A DNA stretch of 64,000 bases, taken from Rhizoctonia solani (lineage: Eukaryota; Basidiomycota; Agaricomycetes; Cantharellales; Ceratobasidiaceae). The position numbers were made by a program, and so were the translations under genes. The first letter of the stretch is position 1; every line of letters starts with the position of its first letter. The stretch is from NCBI RefSeq assembly GCF_016906535.1, contig NC_057379.1:1736001-1800000 (forward strand), given 5' to 3'. The notes under the pieces were generated by a model. It was not told the origin of the DNA, searched no databases, and was given only the letters and a program-made list of their open reading frames with translations. Below, one piece after another: positions 24,258-35,135 of the stretch.

Positions 24258-25942
24258 GCATGACCAAGCAAGCGAGTAAATACACAGCCACGACTCGTAA
24301 CCCAATTTGGCCTGGGGTCAATGATAAAGTTTTAGGCTATCAACCCATCCCTAATTCATCGTATGATTTACCTGGATTTTGGCTGTCATCATGCCTACTG
24401 CGTTAATCTTTGGAGTGAATAACCTTATCTGTGATGCTATTGATTGCTTGATGGTATAGAACCTTTGATAGACGCAAGTTGACGATGGGGACAGTAACGA
24501 GCAATATTAGGCAAAAGTCGCAATATAAATTAAGCTAATTGGCATCGCTCTTCTTGGATACAAGGACCCCCTCGGGGTTTACGGGTAAGATGCTCGATGC
24601 CCACATGCATGCGTGAATATGCGACCAGGAGCACTGGGAGGGGTCATCAGGCTTGCCGTACAATTTTTACGTCTCCTAGAAGTTTTGACTGCATGGAACC
24701 AGTCAGGATGGGTTCCTTTGCTCAATCGTAAATAGTGACTTAATATTGTTCCCCTCACTCCGAATTAGACGTTACTTCTGGGCTGAAACCGCACTAGATT
24801 TAAATATAGTTTATAGCCATCCCTAAGTCTGTAGAAGTCTGACGTAGCCAGTTAACTTTGTGAAAAAATTGTATTGGGTGGTAACCAGGTAAAGACAATA
24901 AGGCAGATGATTATGAAGAGAAGAGTAACAGGATCTGGAACAACCCTTAATCAGGACCAAGCCTACAAAAGATGATCTGTGATGGCGCACGCCTGAGCTT
25001 GTCTGGATGGGGGCTGTTTTGAAGATGCACATCTGACATTTAGGGCTCAGGATCTCTGGTATCTTCCATGCTGCTCACTACATACTAAAGTCAAAGGATC
25101 TCTGGTTGTGTAGTGTTTTGGCTGTCAATAACTACAGATGAAATAGTGAAGAGATTGGGAGCTTTTGGGTTAGAGTTATTAACCTTATGCAAGAATGGCC
25201 TTCCAACCTCTGCCAAGAACAAAGTAAACCAAAAACATTGAACAATGCTCTGGAATACTTACTAAAATTGCTTCAACAAAGAGAAGATTTCCAAACCATC
25301 CTCACCTTGTAATCATTGGAATATCTTTGTATTTCATGCTGGTACATCCCAGTAGGCAGCACCTGTGCTGAAAATGGAATCCCTGAAGTTTCACTTGAAG
25401 AGTCTATTGTCCTTGTCCAGATCAGTTCTGGACTATCCCAACCTGGAATTTTCTCAGACTTATAATATATGACACCCATTGTTGAATCCTATTGATTGGA
25501 TCAGCATGAGCTTACCCAAGCTTGAAGGCACAACTTGACAAATTTTGTACAATAAATGGTTGGTATAGAAGCATAGCTATCAAATGTAAGAAACAGAGAT
25601 ACACAAAATCATAAAAGTGTGATATATCTAACTCTCTTGATATATTGCTCCTGTCTGGGCCCAATATAGTGGAACAGCTCATGTTCTCCCTGGTAGCTCC
25701 AGCCATGCATATGATATTGTTTACCCTGGTAGGAAAGCTAGTTCCTCAAAATTAGAAGTGATGCTCATCAACAATGGCAACTTAGTTTACTTGGACTTTA
25801 GCTGGTTGTTGAACACAGTGGTACTATCCATATCATCCTGTCCTAAACCAAGAGCATCATAAACCAAGGGGCCAAGAGTTGAAGCTTCTTTTGTACATAT
25901 GCAACAATGCAATGCAGCTTGAAGCATATGAACTTTAAATTT
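24258..25942. other. Region without a confident gene
   Basis: Several short minus-strand frames (for example 25273-25479, 25512-25706 and 25787-25972) are open, AT-rich and separated by splice-like signals, so they could be exons of a degraded gene. No domain is recognisable. The right edge abuts the retrotransposon cluster. Confidence 0.35.
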
Positions 25943-25966
25943 GTTGTACACCAACTGTAAGGTTGG
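25943..25966 (-). mobile_element. Family B LTR end, 24 bp (outermost nested layer)
   Basis: TGTTGTACACCAACTGTAAG matches, with one insertion and about one mismatch, the reverse-complement terminus of the family B LTR (compare 26731 onward). The mini-LTR follows immediately. A 24-bp match makes this the least certain layer of the nest. Confidence 0.5.
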
Positions 25967-26073
25967 TGTCATAAACAGAGGAAAATAGAACTAGCTGGAA
26001 TTGAACCAGCTTGGCCACTAAGCCATAGAGCCCTATTATTCCTCTGCTGACAACCCATGATTACACCTGCTAC
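25967..26073. mobile_element. Second mini-LTR copy, right-truncated by family A insertion
   Basis: It matches 868-974 of the first copy, starting at TGTCATAAACAG and running to CACCTGCTAC, where a family A LTR begins. It contains the same tRNA-like hairpin (25976-26046, minus strand). Here the T arm pairs perfectly (AGCTGG-TTCAATT-CCAGCT). The remaining 60 bp would lie beyond the window, past the inserted elements. Confidence 0.7.
25976..26046 (-). ncRNA. tRNA-like hairpin, copy 2
   Basis: It has the same architecture as 877-945: outer stem CAGAGGAATAATAG/CTATTTTCCTCTG, A-box TGGCTTAGTGG in a D-arm-like hairpin (GCTT-AGTGGCC-AAGC), and B-box-like GGTTCAATTCC in a T-arm-like hairpin with six pairs. 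A 2-nt insertion (GGGCTCTATGG) distinguishes it from copy 1. Differences that keep pairing suggest the fold is maintained, but two copies are too few to prove it. Confidence 0.6.
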
Positions 26074-26654
26074 TGTCATAGACACATGTATACCAGGGAA
26101 TTTATCCCCATTTTCTTGGATTTAAACAAAGGCAATTGGACAACATTCTCAATCACGTGACTTTGGCGCTTATATCATACATTAAGCGCCAAGCCATGTC
26201 CCCTTTCTGCGCTTAATCAAGCAACATAGCCACCTCCACAAAACAACATCACCATGACATGTCAGTGACACATATACATGAGTAAGGCCAACTGCAGATT
26301 GGGGTTCTTATTGGATTAGGTATTACATATTATGTGTTTGTAAATAGCTTGCTTGTAGAATATATAAGGAGGCCAACCAACCATGGTAACACCCAGGTTG
26401 ATTACCTCTTGTCAAATCCCCAAGCTGTACAAGGACCTTAGGTCCAGTAATTAGTCACTTAGCTACTTAGTTGCCACCTTAAGTGTGCTTGTCACCATAC
26501 TTAGTTAGCTCCTTGACACCTTAAGCATCTTTGTTGCCATAGTATAGTTGGCCATTGCCATAGATAGGTCTCCTGTTGCCTTAAGCAACTCTTCATTTGT
26601 ACAGTGCAGCCACAAGCACCAACATCCTTGGTGTCCTACCAGATGTCTAGGACA
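26074..26654 (+). mobile_element. Family A element, 5' LTR (body displaced beyond window)
   Basis: This 581-bp LTR starts TGTCATAGACACATG and ends GTCTAGGACA. It contains the family's CACGTGA palindrome, the GGCGCTTA/TAAGCGCC inverted repeat and an AGAATATATAAGG TATA box. About 76 bp of the usual family A leader follow (26655-26730) before a family B element interrupts it. Confidence 0.85.
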
Positions 26655-26798
26655 CTAGGTAATCAACCTTGTGTTGGTTGTTACTGTACCCACTAAGACT
26701 CAACAAACAAGAAGAGCTCCTGTACTAGTATGTTGTACACCACTGTAAGGTGGGTACATGCTGGTGGGAGCAGGCGCTTATGGCCATACTACTACAGG

Positions 26799-27247
26799 TG
26801 TCATGACCATCATTGGCATGACATGATTTTTTACTATTTCCTACCTTTTTTCCGAGATAGTTTCCTTTTTTGGTATATATTTATGACTCATCAAGATCAC
26901 GTGACATATTTGATATATGATGTGAAATTGTAAATGACTCACTGTTTTGTATTGTTGTTTTTGATGTGGCTCTTCTCATGTATTTAAACCAGGTCAAGTT
27001 GCTGCTAAAACAGCAAGACTTGACCTCTTTGTCAATTCATCCTCACTCTTACCTATCCCTTTGCCCAAGCCCTTAGTTGGCTATAGTGCACATTACTTAA
27101 GCATCTTATCCAGGCCATTGTTGCCCTCTACCCCTATATCATAACCTTTGGGCCCTCGTCGCCCCTCTACCCTTCTCATAGTCCATTGGTGATAGTGCCA
27201 CGGACTTTAAGCCCCCTTGAACCATAGGTCCAAGCTGAGTCGTGACA
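26799..27247 (+). repeat. Element C 5' LTR
   Basis: 449 bp, TGTCATGACC...GAGTCGTGACA. It contains AGATCACGTGACAT and a TATTTAAACC core-promoter-like run. Confidence 0.93.
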
Positions 27248-27339
27248 CTAGGTCAAGTCTTTACTTGTATTCCTGTCGACAAACAAGACCTACGCTTGGA
27301 TAAGCACCAAAGCTTGAAAAGCCATCACATTGTAGCCCC

Positions 27340-27605
27340 TGTGTAATAATCAAAGACAGGAATACGAGTGGCAGTAAAGCTGCGGGATAGCCCCTTGCTA
27401 GCAATTGTCCGCATACCAGGGTGTCCGCACCTTTAGCCATACGCTGTTAGTCAGCTAACCTTCCGCTTACTAAAAACCTGATTGTTAATCACGCTTGTAC
27501 ACAGCTGTTGATATCAATATAAGGATAGTCTAACGCTAGTAGGAAAGCAAACAGTTAGTATTTTAGCGCTATAAACCCGTTTTGTCTATCTGATCGAGTA
27601 CCGAT
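27340..27605 (+). promoter_or_regulatory. Element C 5' leader with cross-family conserved blocks
   Basis: This non-coding leader shares ordered blocks with the leaders of family A (46,800-47,080 and 48,840-49,110) and family B (62,990-63,270): TAATCAAA, TTGTCCGCATACC, CCGCACC, an AACGCTAG box, and a TTTAGCGC box that can pair with it. The LTRs of these families are otherwise different. Confidence 0.6.
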
Positions 27606-28073
27606 TTGTATCGGGAACGCATCCTAGTGTTTGATTTTCTAGATCTTGTTCTTTTTGCCATCTTTTGGCCCTATTCCATTGTCACCCGCTACCTCTACCT
27701 CAAAAAAACCATCAACAACATCAATCACGTGCTAGTCGGTCGCATTAATAATCTTGAAGAACACATTGCTTGCATTGAGGAACCAGGGCTCGTCCAAACA
27801 ATAGCCCACATCAAACACCACAAGTCCTTTGCCAAGCGCCTTAATAATATATACGAGGCAGACCTTCAAGAACAAAAAAATCTTATTGCCAATCTTGAAT
27901 CCCACAATTGGGATCTAGCTCTCACAATTGAAGAGCAAGAAAGGCGTATTGAAGAAAAAGACCAACTATTGGTGGAAAAAGAGCTAGAGTTAGATAACTT
28001 CCATTGCTCTATCCAGGATATCACCCAAGACGGAAAAGGGCGTATCCACTACTACAAGGAATATGAGTTTTTC
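27594..28073 (+). pseudogene. Element C upstream gag-like segment (coiled coil), cut by solo LTR
   Basis: This open frame of about 160 codons is rich in Glu, Gln and Leu (NNLEEHIACIE...LTIEEQERRIEEKDQLLVEK), consistent with a coiled coil of a gag N-terminus. It has no ATG, so translation start or splicing is unclear. It runs straight into the solo family B LTR at 28074, and the frame on the far side is the same phase as the main gag. It may be the original gag N-terminus. It has no zinc knuckle or other diagnostic motif by itself. Confidence 0.5.
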
Positions 28074-28646
28074 TGTTACAACCCCCTAACTTATACCATC
28101 AGAATCGCACGAATTTTCTGTTATTTTTAGTATTTTTTACGGACTTGATATCTTTTGTTTTTCGATCACGTGATCTCGGCGCTTATTTATGCCGAGATGC
28201 CGTGCCGAGATGCCGTGCCAAGGGCGCTTAGGAGAAATCCATGCTTCTGCGCAGTCCGCAGCACGCTTCTCTTTTCACATGTAGGCTTCTATTCACACAC
28301 GCACAGACCACATGTAGTTAGTAGTTTTATCTATATATACAGCAGGAAAATTGCTTGGACACCCCAAGTCAATTTTACCTTGTCTCTTACACATTAGAGA
28401 AGGTAGCCAGCCAGCTAAGTAGCCGGCCCCCAAGTAGTATCAGTAGCACTCACCCCCTCACCTAACCTACCACACCTCCAGGCCTCCGGCCCCTCCGCAT
28501 CAACAGTAGATAGTTAGTCGTCGCCTTAAGCAACTTAGTAGTTAGTAGTTAGCCTTAGTCAGTTAGATTACATAAGCCAGTGTAGTAGTACGGCCACAAG
28601 CGCCCACCTCCACCAGCGCGTACCCACCTTACAGTGGTGTACGACA
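28074..28646 (+). mobile_element. Solo family B LTR inside element C gag
   Basis: 573 bp, TGTTACAACC...GTGTACGACA, matching the LTR at 62368-62928. Flanks are TTTTC and TTTTT, an imperfect duplication in a T run. No internal region is present, so it is a solo LTR. It contains CGATCACGTGATCTCGG and a TATATATA box. Confidence 0.85.
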
Positions 28647-28661
28647 TTTTTGCAGTCTCAT

Positions 28662-30197
28662 ATGACAATGCCTGGCTTGGGCGCGATGGGAGAAACTAGC
28701 CTGACTCCCTCCCAAATCCAATTGGGGTGGTCCGCCCCTTCTTCACAAACTCATACTCCTGCACCTGCGGCTGTGCCGCCTCATGTTTATTCTCCCATGT
28801 CCTTTGATCAAATGTCAGATTGCAAACTCCTTGATATGGTAGCCCAGAATATGATCATTTTGAAAAAAGAATTTTCCCAATTACAAGGGGCTTACAAAGC
28901 CCAAAGTGATCAATTAGCATTGTTAAGGGCTGAACTTGAGGAACATCGCAACCAGTCGCAAAATCAACATATATTCTATTCCACCCAAATCCAAGGAGCG
29001 GCCGCTTCCATTCAAGCTGTGCAAGACCAGCTACTCCACAATTCCACTACTCGTCCCACGGCCCCACCTCCACCTTCTGGCACAGCCACCTCCACCAATC
29101 CCCCACCCGCTCCTGCGTCTTCCAATTCGGATTTGAAATTTGCTAAACCCAATAAGTTCAGTGGCAAGAAAGAAGACGCCCTCAATTTCATTATTGCCTG
29201 CCAGGCCTATATAAGGGCAAAAGGAGCAAATAGATCCCACGAGGAGAAAATATTGTGGGTAACGTCATATTTTGAAGGTGCAGCAGAAGATTGGGTTCGT
29301 CCCTATAAAGAAAGGAAGGTTTTCAGGGGAGAAGCGGTCCCACTATTGGAAGATATTGATGTATTCTGGGCAGAGTTCACTAAACATTATGTGGACACAA
29401 ATCGTGATGAAAAGTACCGCCAAAAATGGAACAACTTGCGGCAGAAGGCTTTGGTACAAGAATACACCCGGGAATTTCAACAATACTCTGTTTCCCTGGG
29501 ATATAGCGACAAAACCCTGCGCAATAAGTACTATGATGGCCTCCAAAACAATATTAAGGACATCATGCTGTCAACTATGTTCCAATGGCGCCGCGCTACT
29601 GCCCAACAAGTCTATGATAAGGCAGAGGAGATTGCAAACCATATTGAATCTACACGCTTATCTCATCCTTCTGTCTCTACAGTCCGCGCCCCTGCCAACG
29701 CCGCCCCCACTACCACTTCCATTCCCCCTTCCACCCGCACTCGTCTCAATGTGGGAGACAATGTTTATATGATTGACCCAACCACCCGCCGCGCCAAGAA
29801 AGGCGCTATCACTTCAATTGTTTGCACTACCTCTGGCAATATGCCAAATGTTTGTTGGAATGGAGAATCCAAGGACACCATGGTCCCATTCCCCTCCCTA
29901 AAAAAGGATGAGCGCCCTGCAGCGGCCGCCCCAGTTAAACCAATTGTTGCCCCTGTCCCGGTGTTAGCCACAAGCAAGGGTCCAGGCCCCATGGATCTTG
30001 ATGGAAGGGGTTTTGCAAATCTAACCTGCCATGTGTGCGGCGGAAAGGGCCATTTTGCACGCAACTGTCCCTCTAAGCCCATGTCTGGACATGTGGCTAA
30101 TGTCAAATGGTCTTGGGAAAGGCCTAAAGAAGAAAATAGGATTGAAGTTGTCTCTGATGAGGAAGAGTCGGGAAAAGGAAAAGCCAAGGCCGACTAA
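28662..30197 (+). CDS. Element C gag polyprotein
   Basis: Gag forms the virus-like particle in which the element's RNA is reverse transcribed. The frame is open from before the first ATG (28662). It has a Pro/Ala/Thr-rich N-terminal third, the gag capsid region (KFAKPNKFSGKKEDALNFI, then WVTSYFEGAAEDWV and EYTREFQQYSVSLGY), and near the end the CCHC zinc knuckle CHVCGGKGHFARNC, which binds RNA. A tail rich in Glu and Lys precedes the TAA. Upstream sequence in the same phase is cut by a solo LTR. The length of the main part (512 residues) is normal for this group. Confidence 0.85.
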   Translation: MTMPGLGAMGETSLTPSQIQLGWSAPSSQTHTPAPAAVPPHVYSPMSFDQMSDCKLLDMVAQNMIILKKEFSQLQGAYKAQSDQLALLRAELEEHRNQSQNQHIFYSTQIQGAAASIQAVQDQLLHNSTTRPTAPPPPSGTATSTNPPPAPASSNSDLKFAKPNKFSGKKEDALNFIIACQAYIRAKGANRSHEEKILWVTSYFEGAAEDWVRPYKERKVFRGEAVPLLEDIDVFWAEFTKHYVDTNRDEKYRQKWNNLRQKALVQEYTREFQQYSVSLGYSDKTLRNKYYDGLQNNIKDIMLSTMFQWRRATAQQVYDKAEEIANHIESTRLSHPSVSTVRAPANAAPTTTSIPPSTRTRLNVGDNVYMIDPTTRRAKKGAITSIVCTTSGNMPNVCWNGESKDTMVPFPSLKKDERPAAAAPVKPIVAPVPVLATSKGPGPMDLDGRGFANLTCHVCGGKGHFARNCPSKPMSGHVANVKWSWERPKEENRIEVVSDEEESGKGKAKAD

Positions 30198-30224
30198 GGA
30201 GTAAGGCACTTGGCTGTATGCTTG

Positions 30225-30310
30225 CGGATTTGCATTATGTAAACGATGATTTCGAAATACTCTCTTTATGTAATACATCTCAAATATATGCATTGTTCTC
30301 TGCAAATCCG
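30225..30310 (+). repeat. Inverted repeat bracketing the gag-pol gap of element C
   Basis: CGGATTTGCA (30225-30234) and TGCAAATCCG (30301-30310) are perfect 10-bp inverted copies enclosing 66 nt. They lie in the 127-nt stretch between the gag stop (30195-30197) and the first open pol codon (30325). Confidence 0.7.
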
Positions 30311-30324
30311 TGTGAGACTCCTAA

Positions 30325-33300
30325 AACCCAAAAATCAAGTTTTTGGCTAAACCTTTTCAAGGAAAAGCCATGATTGACTCTGGGGCAACTTCTTGCTTCA
30401 TCCACCCTCTTTTAGTAGAAACCTATTGGCTTCCAACCTATATACATCCAATCCCCAAGAAACTACGCGTTATTGATGGCCGAGAAATTGATTCTGGCCA
30501 AATCACTCACTTTACTCGATTTAAATGTACCATTGGCAACCACACCAAAGAATTAGAGTGCCATATTTCCAATATTGGCAACCATCAATTAGTTTTAGGG
30601 ATGTTGTGGTTAAAAAAGCACAATCCCCAAATATCATGGGAAAAACATACACTCGTTTTCAACTTGTTATATTGTTCCAATAATTGTCTGTCTGTACCCG
30701 CTGTCCTAGAACTCAAGGCAGTAGAAGAAATACCACTACCTTATCAAGAATTTTCCAAGGTCTTCTCTGAGGAAGAATCATCCAAATTGCCACCCCACCG
30801 TCCTTACAATATTGCCATTGAGTTACTCCCGGATGCGCGACCACAACATGGTCCCATATACAGTTTAGGTCCAAGGGAGGATGCGGAACTTAAAGAAACC
30901 ATTGAGAAACAACTCAAAGCAGGTTTAATCCGCCCGTCTAAATCCCCTATGGCCTCTCCCATATTATTTGTTAAAAAGAAAAATGGGAAGTTACGCATGT
31001 GTGTGGATTATTGGCGTCTGAACAGTATGACCAAGAAAAACGTCTATCCCCTGCCCTTGCCACAGAATCTCATTGAGAAATTACAAGGGGCTAAGATCTT
31101 TAGCAAATTTGATCTCAAGGCAGGATACAACCTAGTCCGAATCAAAGAAGGCGATGAATGGAAAACCGCTTTCAAAACAAAATACGGACTATTTGAATAT
31201 TTGGTCATGCCTTTTGGATTAACAAATGCACCGGCGGCTTTTCAAGACATGATGAATGAGATATTCAGGGATCTTCTGGATGTCTACGTCATCATTTATT
31301 TGGACGACATTCTGGTATTCTCTTTGAACAAAAAGGATCATGAAGCTCATGTACGAGAAGTACTTAAAAGGTTGCAAGACAATGATCTCTTCTGCAACAT
31401 TGAAAAATGTCATTTCCACGTCAAGAAAATCGATTACTTAGGGTTTATTATATCCGAATTTGGCATAGAAGTGGATCAGTCTAAAGTTACAGACGCTATG
31501 AACTGGTCAACACCTAAGAATGTCAAGAACATCCAAGAATTCTTAGGATTTGTAAACTTTTACAGACGATTTATCCCTAATTTTGGCAACATGGCACGAC
31601 CTCTGTACAACCTGCTCAAAAAAGATAGTACTTGGAAATGGGAACAGGCGGAACAACAATCCTTTGATGGTCTGAAGAAATGTCTTACATCAGCACCTCT
31701 GCTTCTACAACCAGACACCACAAAACAATTTTATGTGGAATGTGACGCCTTGGATTATGCCACTGGAGCAATACTATCTCAACGTAATCTAGAAGGGAAA
31801 TTAGCCCCTGTAGCCTATTTATCTAAATCCCTATCCCCAGCTGAAAAGAACTACGATATCTTTGACAAGGAATTACTGGCAGTTATCAGGGCATTTAAAG
31901 AATGGCGCCACCTACTGGAAGGATCAGAATTACCAGTCCAAGTCCTAATGGATCATAAGAACTTGGAATACTTCTCCACATCACAATCCTTGAATAAACA
32001 ACAGATTTGATGGGCAAATTTCCTAGTGGACTATAATTTCCAGATCATTTACAGGCCTGGGGCACAGAATAAGAAGGCCAATATCCTTTTGCGGCGCTAT
32101 GATTTAGTATCCCTTGAAGGGGGGTAGAGAACCAAGTTCTCCTGAAACCGGAACTTTTTATTGCATCAATCACCCCGGATCAGGAAATCAATGATCTAAT
32201 TGGCAAAGCTATTTACAAGGATGACCGTCTAAAAGAGATTCTGCTCAAACTCCAGAACAAGGAAAAGGTCTTGGATTGGGAATTAAGAGAAGGACTACTA
32301 TGGTATCAAGGAAAAATCTTTGTACCAAAAGACAATACCATTAGGAACCTTATCCTAGAATCTAGGCATGACGCCTTGGCGGCGGGACACCCAGGACAAG
32401 CCAGGACATTAGAACTTATTTCCAGAAGTTATTATTGGCCATTGCTGAAAAAGTTTGTCAACTCTTATGTCAGCCACTGCAAAACCTGTATCAGGTCCAA
32501 ACCAACAAATCAAGTTCCTGTAGGGCTGCTAAAGCCATTACAAATTCCTGAACGCCCTTGGGAAGATATAGCTTATGACATGATTGTGGGATTACCGGTT
32601 TCAGAAGGCTTTGATGCTATCCTAACCGTGATTGATTGATTTTCAAAAATGGTCCATTTTATTCCTACCCAATCCACAGCGTTGGCTATTGACATTGCCA
32701 ACTTATTCATCACATACATCTGGAAGTTACATGGCCTCCCCAGGAGTACCGTTTCAGATAGAGGTCCTACATTTAATGCCAAGTTTATTTGTCATCTATA
32801 TAAAAGGCTAGACATCAAGCCTACATATTCTACAGCCTACCATCCTCAAACAGATGGTCAAACAGAACAAATACAACAAGAGGCTGAGATCTTTATACGT
32901 ATGTTTGGGAATCATTGTCAATCAGACTGGGTATCACTATTACCATTGGCCAAATTTGCTTTGAACAATTTGAAACAGACTTCCACAGGCAAATCCCCTT
33001 TCCAAATATGTTACGGCTATAATCCAAGATTTACAGTTGGTCAAAAGTCAGATGAGTCAGTCCCTAACGCAGACAAACATGCAGAATTCTTAGAAAAGGG
33101 CTATGATGAAGTCAAGGCAACGTTATCAATATCCCAAGAAAGGATGAAACACTTCTATGATCAACGTCACAGAGAAGAAGAAGAAATTCAAGTAGGGAAC
33201 AAAGTTTGGCTAAGTCATCAGAATATATCCACCGATAGACCATCCATCAAGCTTAGCCACAAAAAGCTAGGTCCCTACTTGGTAATCAAAAAAATTGGAT

Positions 33301-33635
33301 TGCATGCGTATAAATTACAACTACCTCACACCATGCGCATACATCCAGTCTTTCACATTAATCTTCTGACAAAATTCCATCCTGACCCTCATGGACGCGA
33401 CCCTCCTCAACCTGCACCTATTATTACAGAAGAAGGTGAGGAAGAATATGAAGTTGAAAGAATCCTGGACAGCAAATGGAAAGGGCGTGGCAAATCAAAG
33501 AAACTCTGGTATTTAGTTAAGTGGAAGGGATACGACAAAGGAAGCAACTCGTGGGAAGCAGTGGATAATGTGGGTAACGCTCAAGAAGCCATAAAAGAAT
33601 TCCACATGGAACATCCTGATGCAGTTGGAGCTTGA
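30325..33635 (+). pseudogene. Element C pol: protease, RT, RNase H, integrase, chromodomain (broken)
   Basis: Domains occur in the usual chromovirus order. Protease is MIDSGATSCF (30370). RT has FSKFDLKAGYN and VIIYLDDILVFS with both catalytic Asp. RNase H has ECDALDYATGAIL and a DHKNLEYF motif. Integrase has the His-Cys zinc region ending CKTC, AYDMIVGLP, VSDRGP and DGQTEQ, so its three acidic residues are intact. The chromodomain is EEYEVERILDSK...WYLVKWKGYD, which in this family binds methylated histone H3. Defects: TGA at 32008-32010, TGA at 32637-32639 (both where Arg CGA is expected), and a one-base shift in the G run near 32,125. The frame differs from gag, and no ATG precedes the protease. 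Downstream it ends just before the polypurine tract. Confidence 0.9.
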
Positions 33636-33646
33636 AGAGGGGGTAA

Positions 33647-34095
33647 TGTCATGACCATCATTGGCATGACATGATTTTTTACTATTTCCTACCTTTTTTC
33701 CGAGATAGTTTCCTTTTTTGGTATATATTTATGACTCATCAAGATCACGTGACATATTTGATATATGATGTGAAATTGTAAATGACTCACTGTTTTGTAT
33801 TGTTGTTTTTGATGTGGCTCTTCTCATGTATTTAAACCAGGTCAAGTTGCTGCTAAAACAGCAAGACTTGACCTCTTTGTCAATTCATCCTCACTCTTAC
33901 CTATCCCTTTGCCCAAGCCCTTAGTTGGCTATAGTGCACATTACTTAAGCATCTTATCCAGGCCATCGTTGCCCTCTACCCCTATATCATAACCTTTGGG
34001 CCCTTGTCGCCCCTCTACCCTTCTCATAGTCCATTGGTGATAGTGCCACGGACTTTAAGCCCCCTTGAACCATAGGTCCGAGCTGAGTTGTGACA
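33647..34095 (+). repeat. Element C 3' LTR
   Basis: 449 bp, about 99 percent identical to 26799-27247. It is followed by the second ACAGG target copy. Confidence 0.93.
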
Positions 34096-34204
34096 ACAGG
34101 TAAGACTTATGTAATCTACTGACTAAGCTATGCTAATGTTGCTTAAGGCAACCTATTATTATCAACTGTTGATGGAGGGCCTTAGGCCTGGGAGGTGTGG
34201 TAGG

Positions 34205-34741
34205 TGTCAGAGCCAACAACTACCAAAGAGGTAACCTAACTAGTTATTGCCTAATATAGGACTTATCAGCTAGTAGGGCCTAACAATGCTCAAGGCAATG
34301 CCAGGAAGGGGTAGGACAAGACCTAATAGGGTAAAGTGCACTAATGCTGTTAAGACAGCAGGGCAAGGAACCTTTGACAGTGACTGGTATGCTCTCAGGC
34401 AATACTCTTAATTGTATGTCTTAGGGTAGGTAGTGTAGGATGGGGATAAGAGGTTGAGTTCTGAGGCTTAAGGCTCTCAGAACCCTCCTTATATATTCAA
34501 CAGAGAAGGGGAAGAGTAGTTACATGTACAAACATCAAAACAAAGATAAGGTCACATGACCAGAGATAAGAAAACAGGATCACATGACTACAGGTCATGT
34601 GATGAGATTACATAATAAGCGCTCAGCGCCTAAATAACATAAAGATGCATATATCCATAAATCTTCATGAAAATAGCGCATATATTCACTATTTCTTTGA
34701 CTTAGTGGATTCTAAGGTGGTCACGCCTCTAGGGCATGACA
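34205..34741 (-). mobile_element. Solo LTR of family D
   Basis: 537 bp, TGTCAGAGCC...GGGCATGACA, with perfect TSD GTAGG at 34200-34204 and 34742-34746, inserted in the family B LTR. The family is otherwise absent from the window. Orientation is not certain. It carries three CACATG/CATGTG palindrome cores (GGTCACATGACC, GATCACATGACT, GTCATGTGAT) and a GCGCTCAGCGCC inverted repeat. Confidence 0.85.
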
Positions 34742-35135
34742 GTAGGTTAAACAAGTGGGGGTGAGCATGTAAACTTCTGGGGGCCAGCTACTTAGCTGGC
34801 TGGCTACCTTCTCTAATGAATAAGAGACAAGGCAAAATCAACTTGGGGTCTCCAAGCAATTTTCCTGCTGTTTATATAGACAGAGGGACTAATTACATGT
34901 GGTCTGTGCGTGTGTGAATAGAAGACTACATGTGAAAGGAGAAGCATGCTGCAGGCTGCACAGAAGCATGGATCTCCCTTGGCACAGCATCTTGGCGCAG
35001 CATCTTGGCATCATAAGTGCCAAGATCACGTGATTGAAAAAGTAAAGATAAAGGGATTGTAAAAAATACTAAAAATATCAGAAAAATTGTCCAAATCCAG
35101 TGGTATATTTAAGGAGGTTGTAACATTGCCCCCCC

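Larger units (their letters stand above)
26799..34095 (+). mobile_element. Element C: complete Ty3/gypsy chromovirus
   Basis: Two 449-bp LTRs (26799-27247 and 33647-34095) with TG...CA ends are flanked by ACAGG at 26794-26798 and 34096-34100. I count four differences between the LTRs, all transitions, so the insertion is fairly young. Inside are a leader, gag (interrupted by a solo family B LTR), pol and a polypurine tract (GAAGAGGGGGTAA) just before the 3' LTR. It interrupts a family B LTR. Pol carries two stop codons and one G-run frameshift, so it cannot be autonomous as sequenced. Confidence 0.93.
26731..35125 (-). mobile_element. 3' LTR of minus-strand family B element, split by element C and a solo LTR
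   Basis: Three pieces (26731-26798, 34101-34204 and 34747-35125) line up in order with the family B LTR read on the minus strand and total about 550 bp. The full LTRs at 28074-28646 and 62368-62928 are 573 and 561 bp. The two gaps are exactly element C (TSD ACAGG) and solo LTR D (TSD GTAGG). Immediately right of 35125 the minus strand shows a polypurine tract (AAGGGGGGGCAA), then the chromodomain end of the B pol. Confidence 0.85.
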
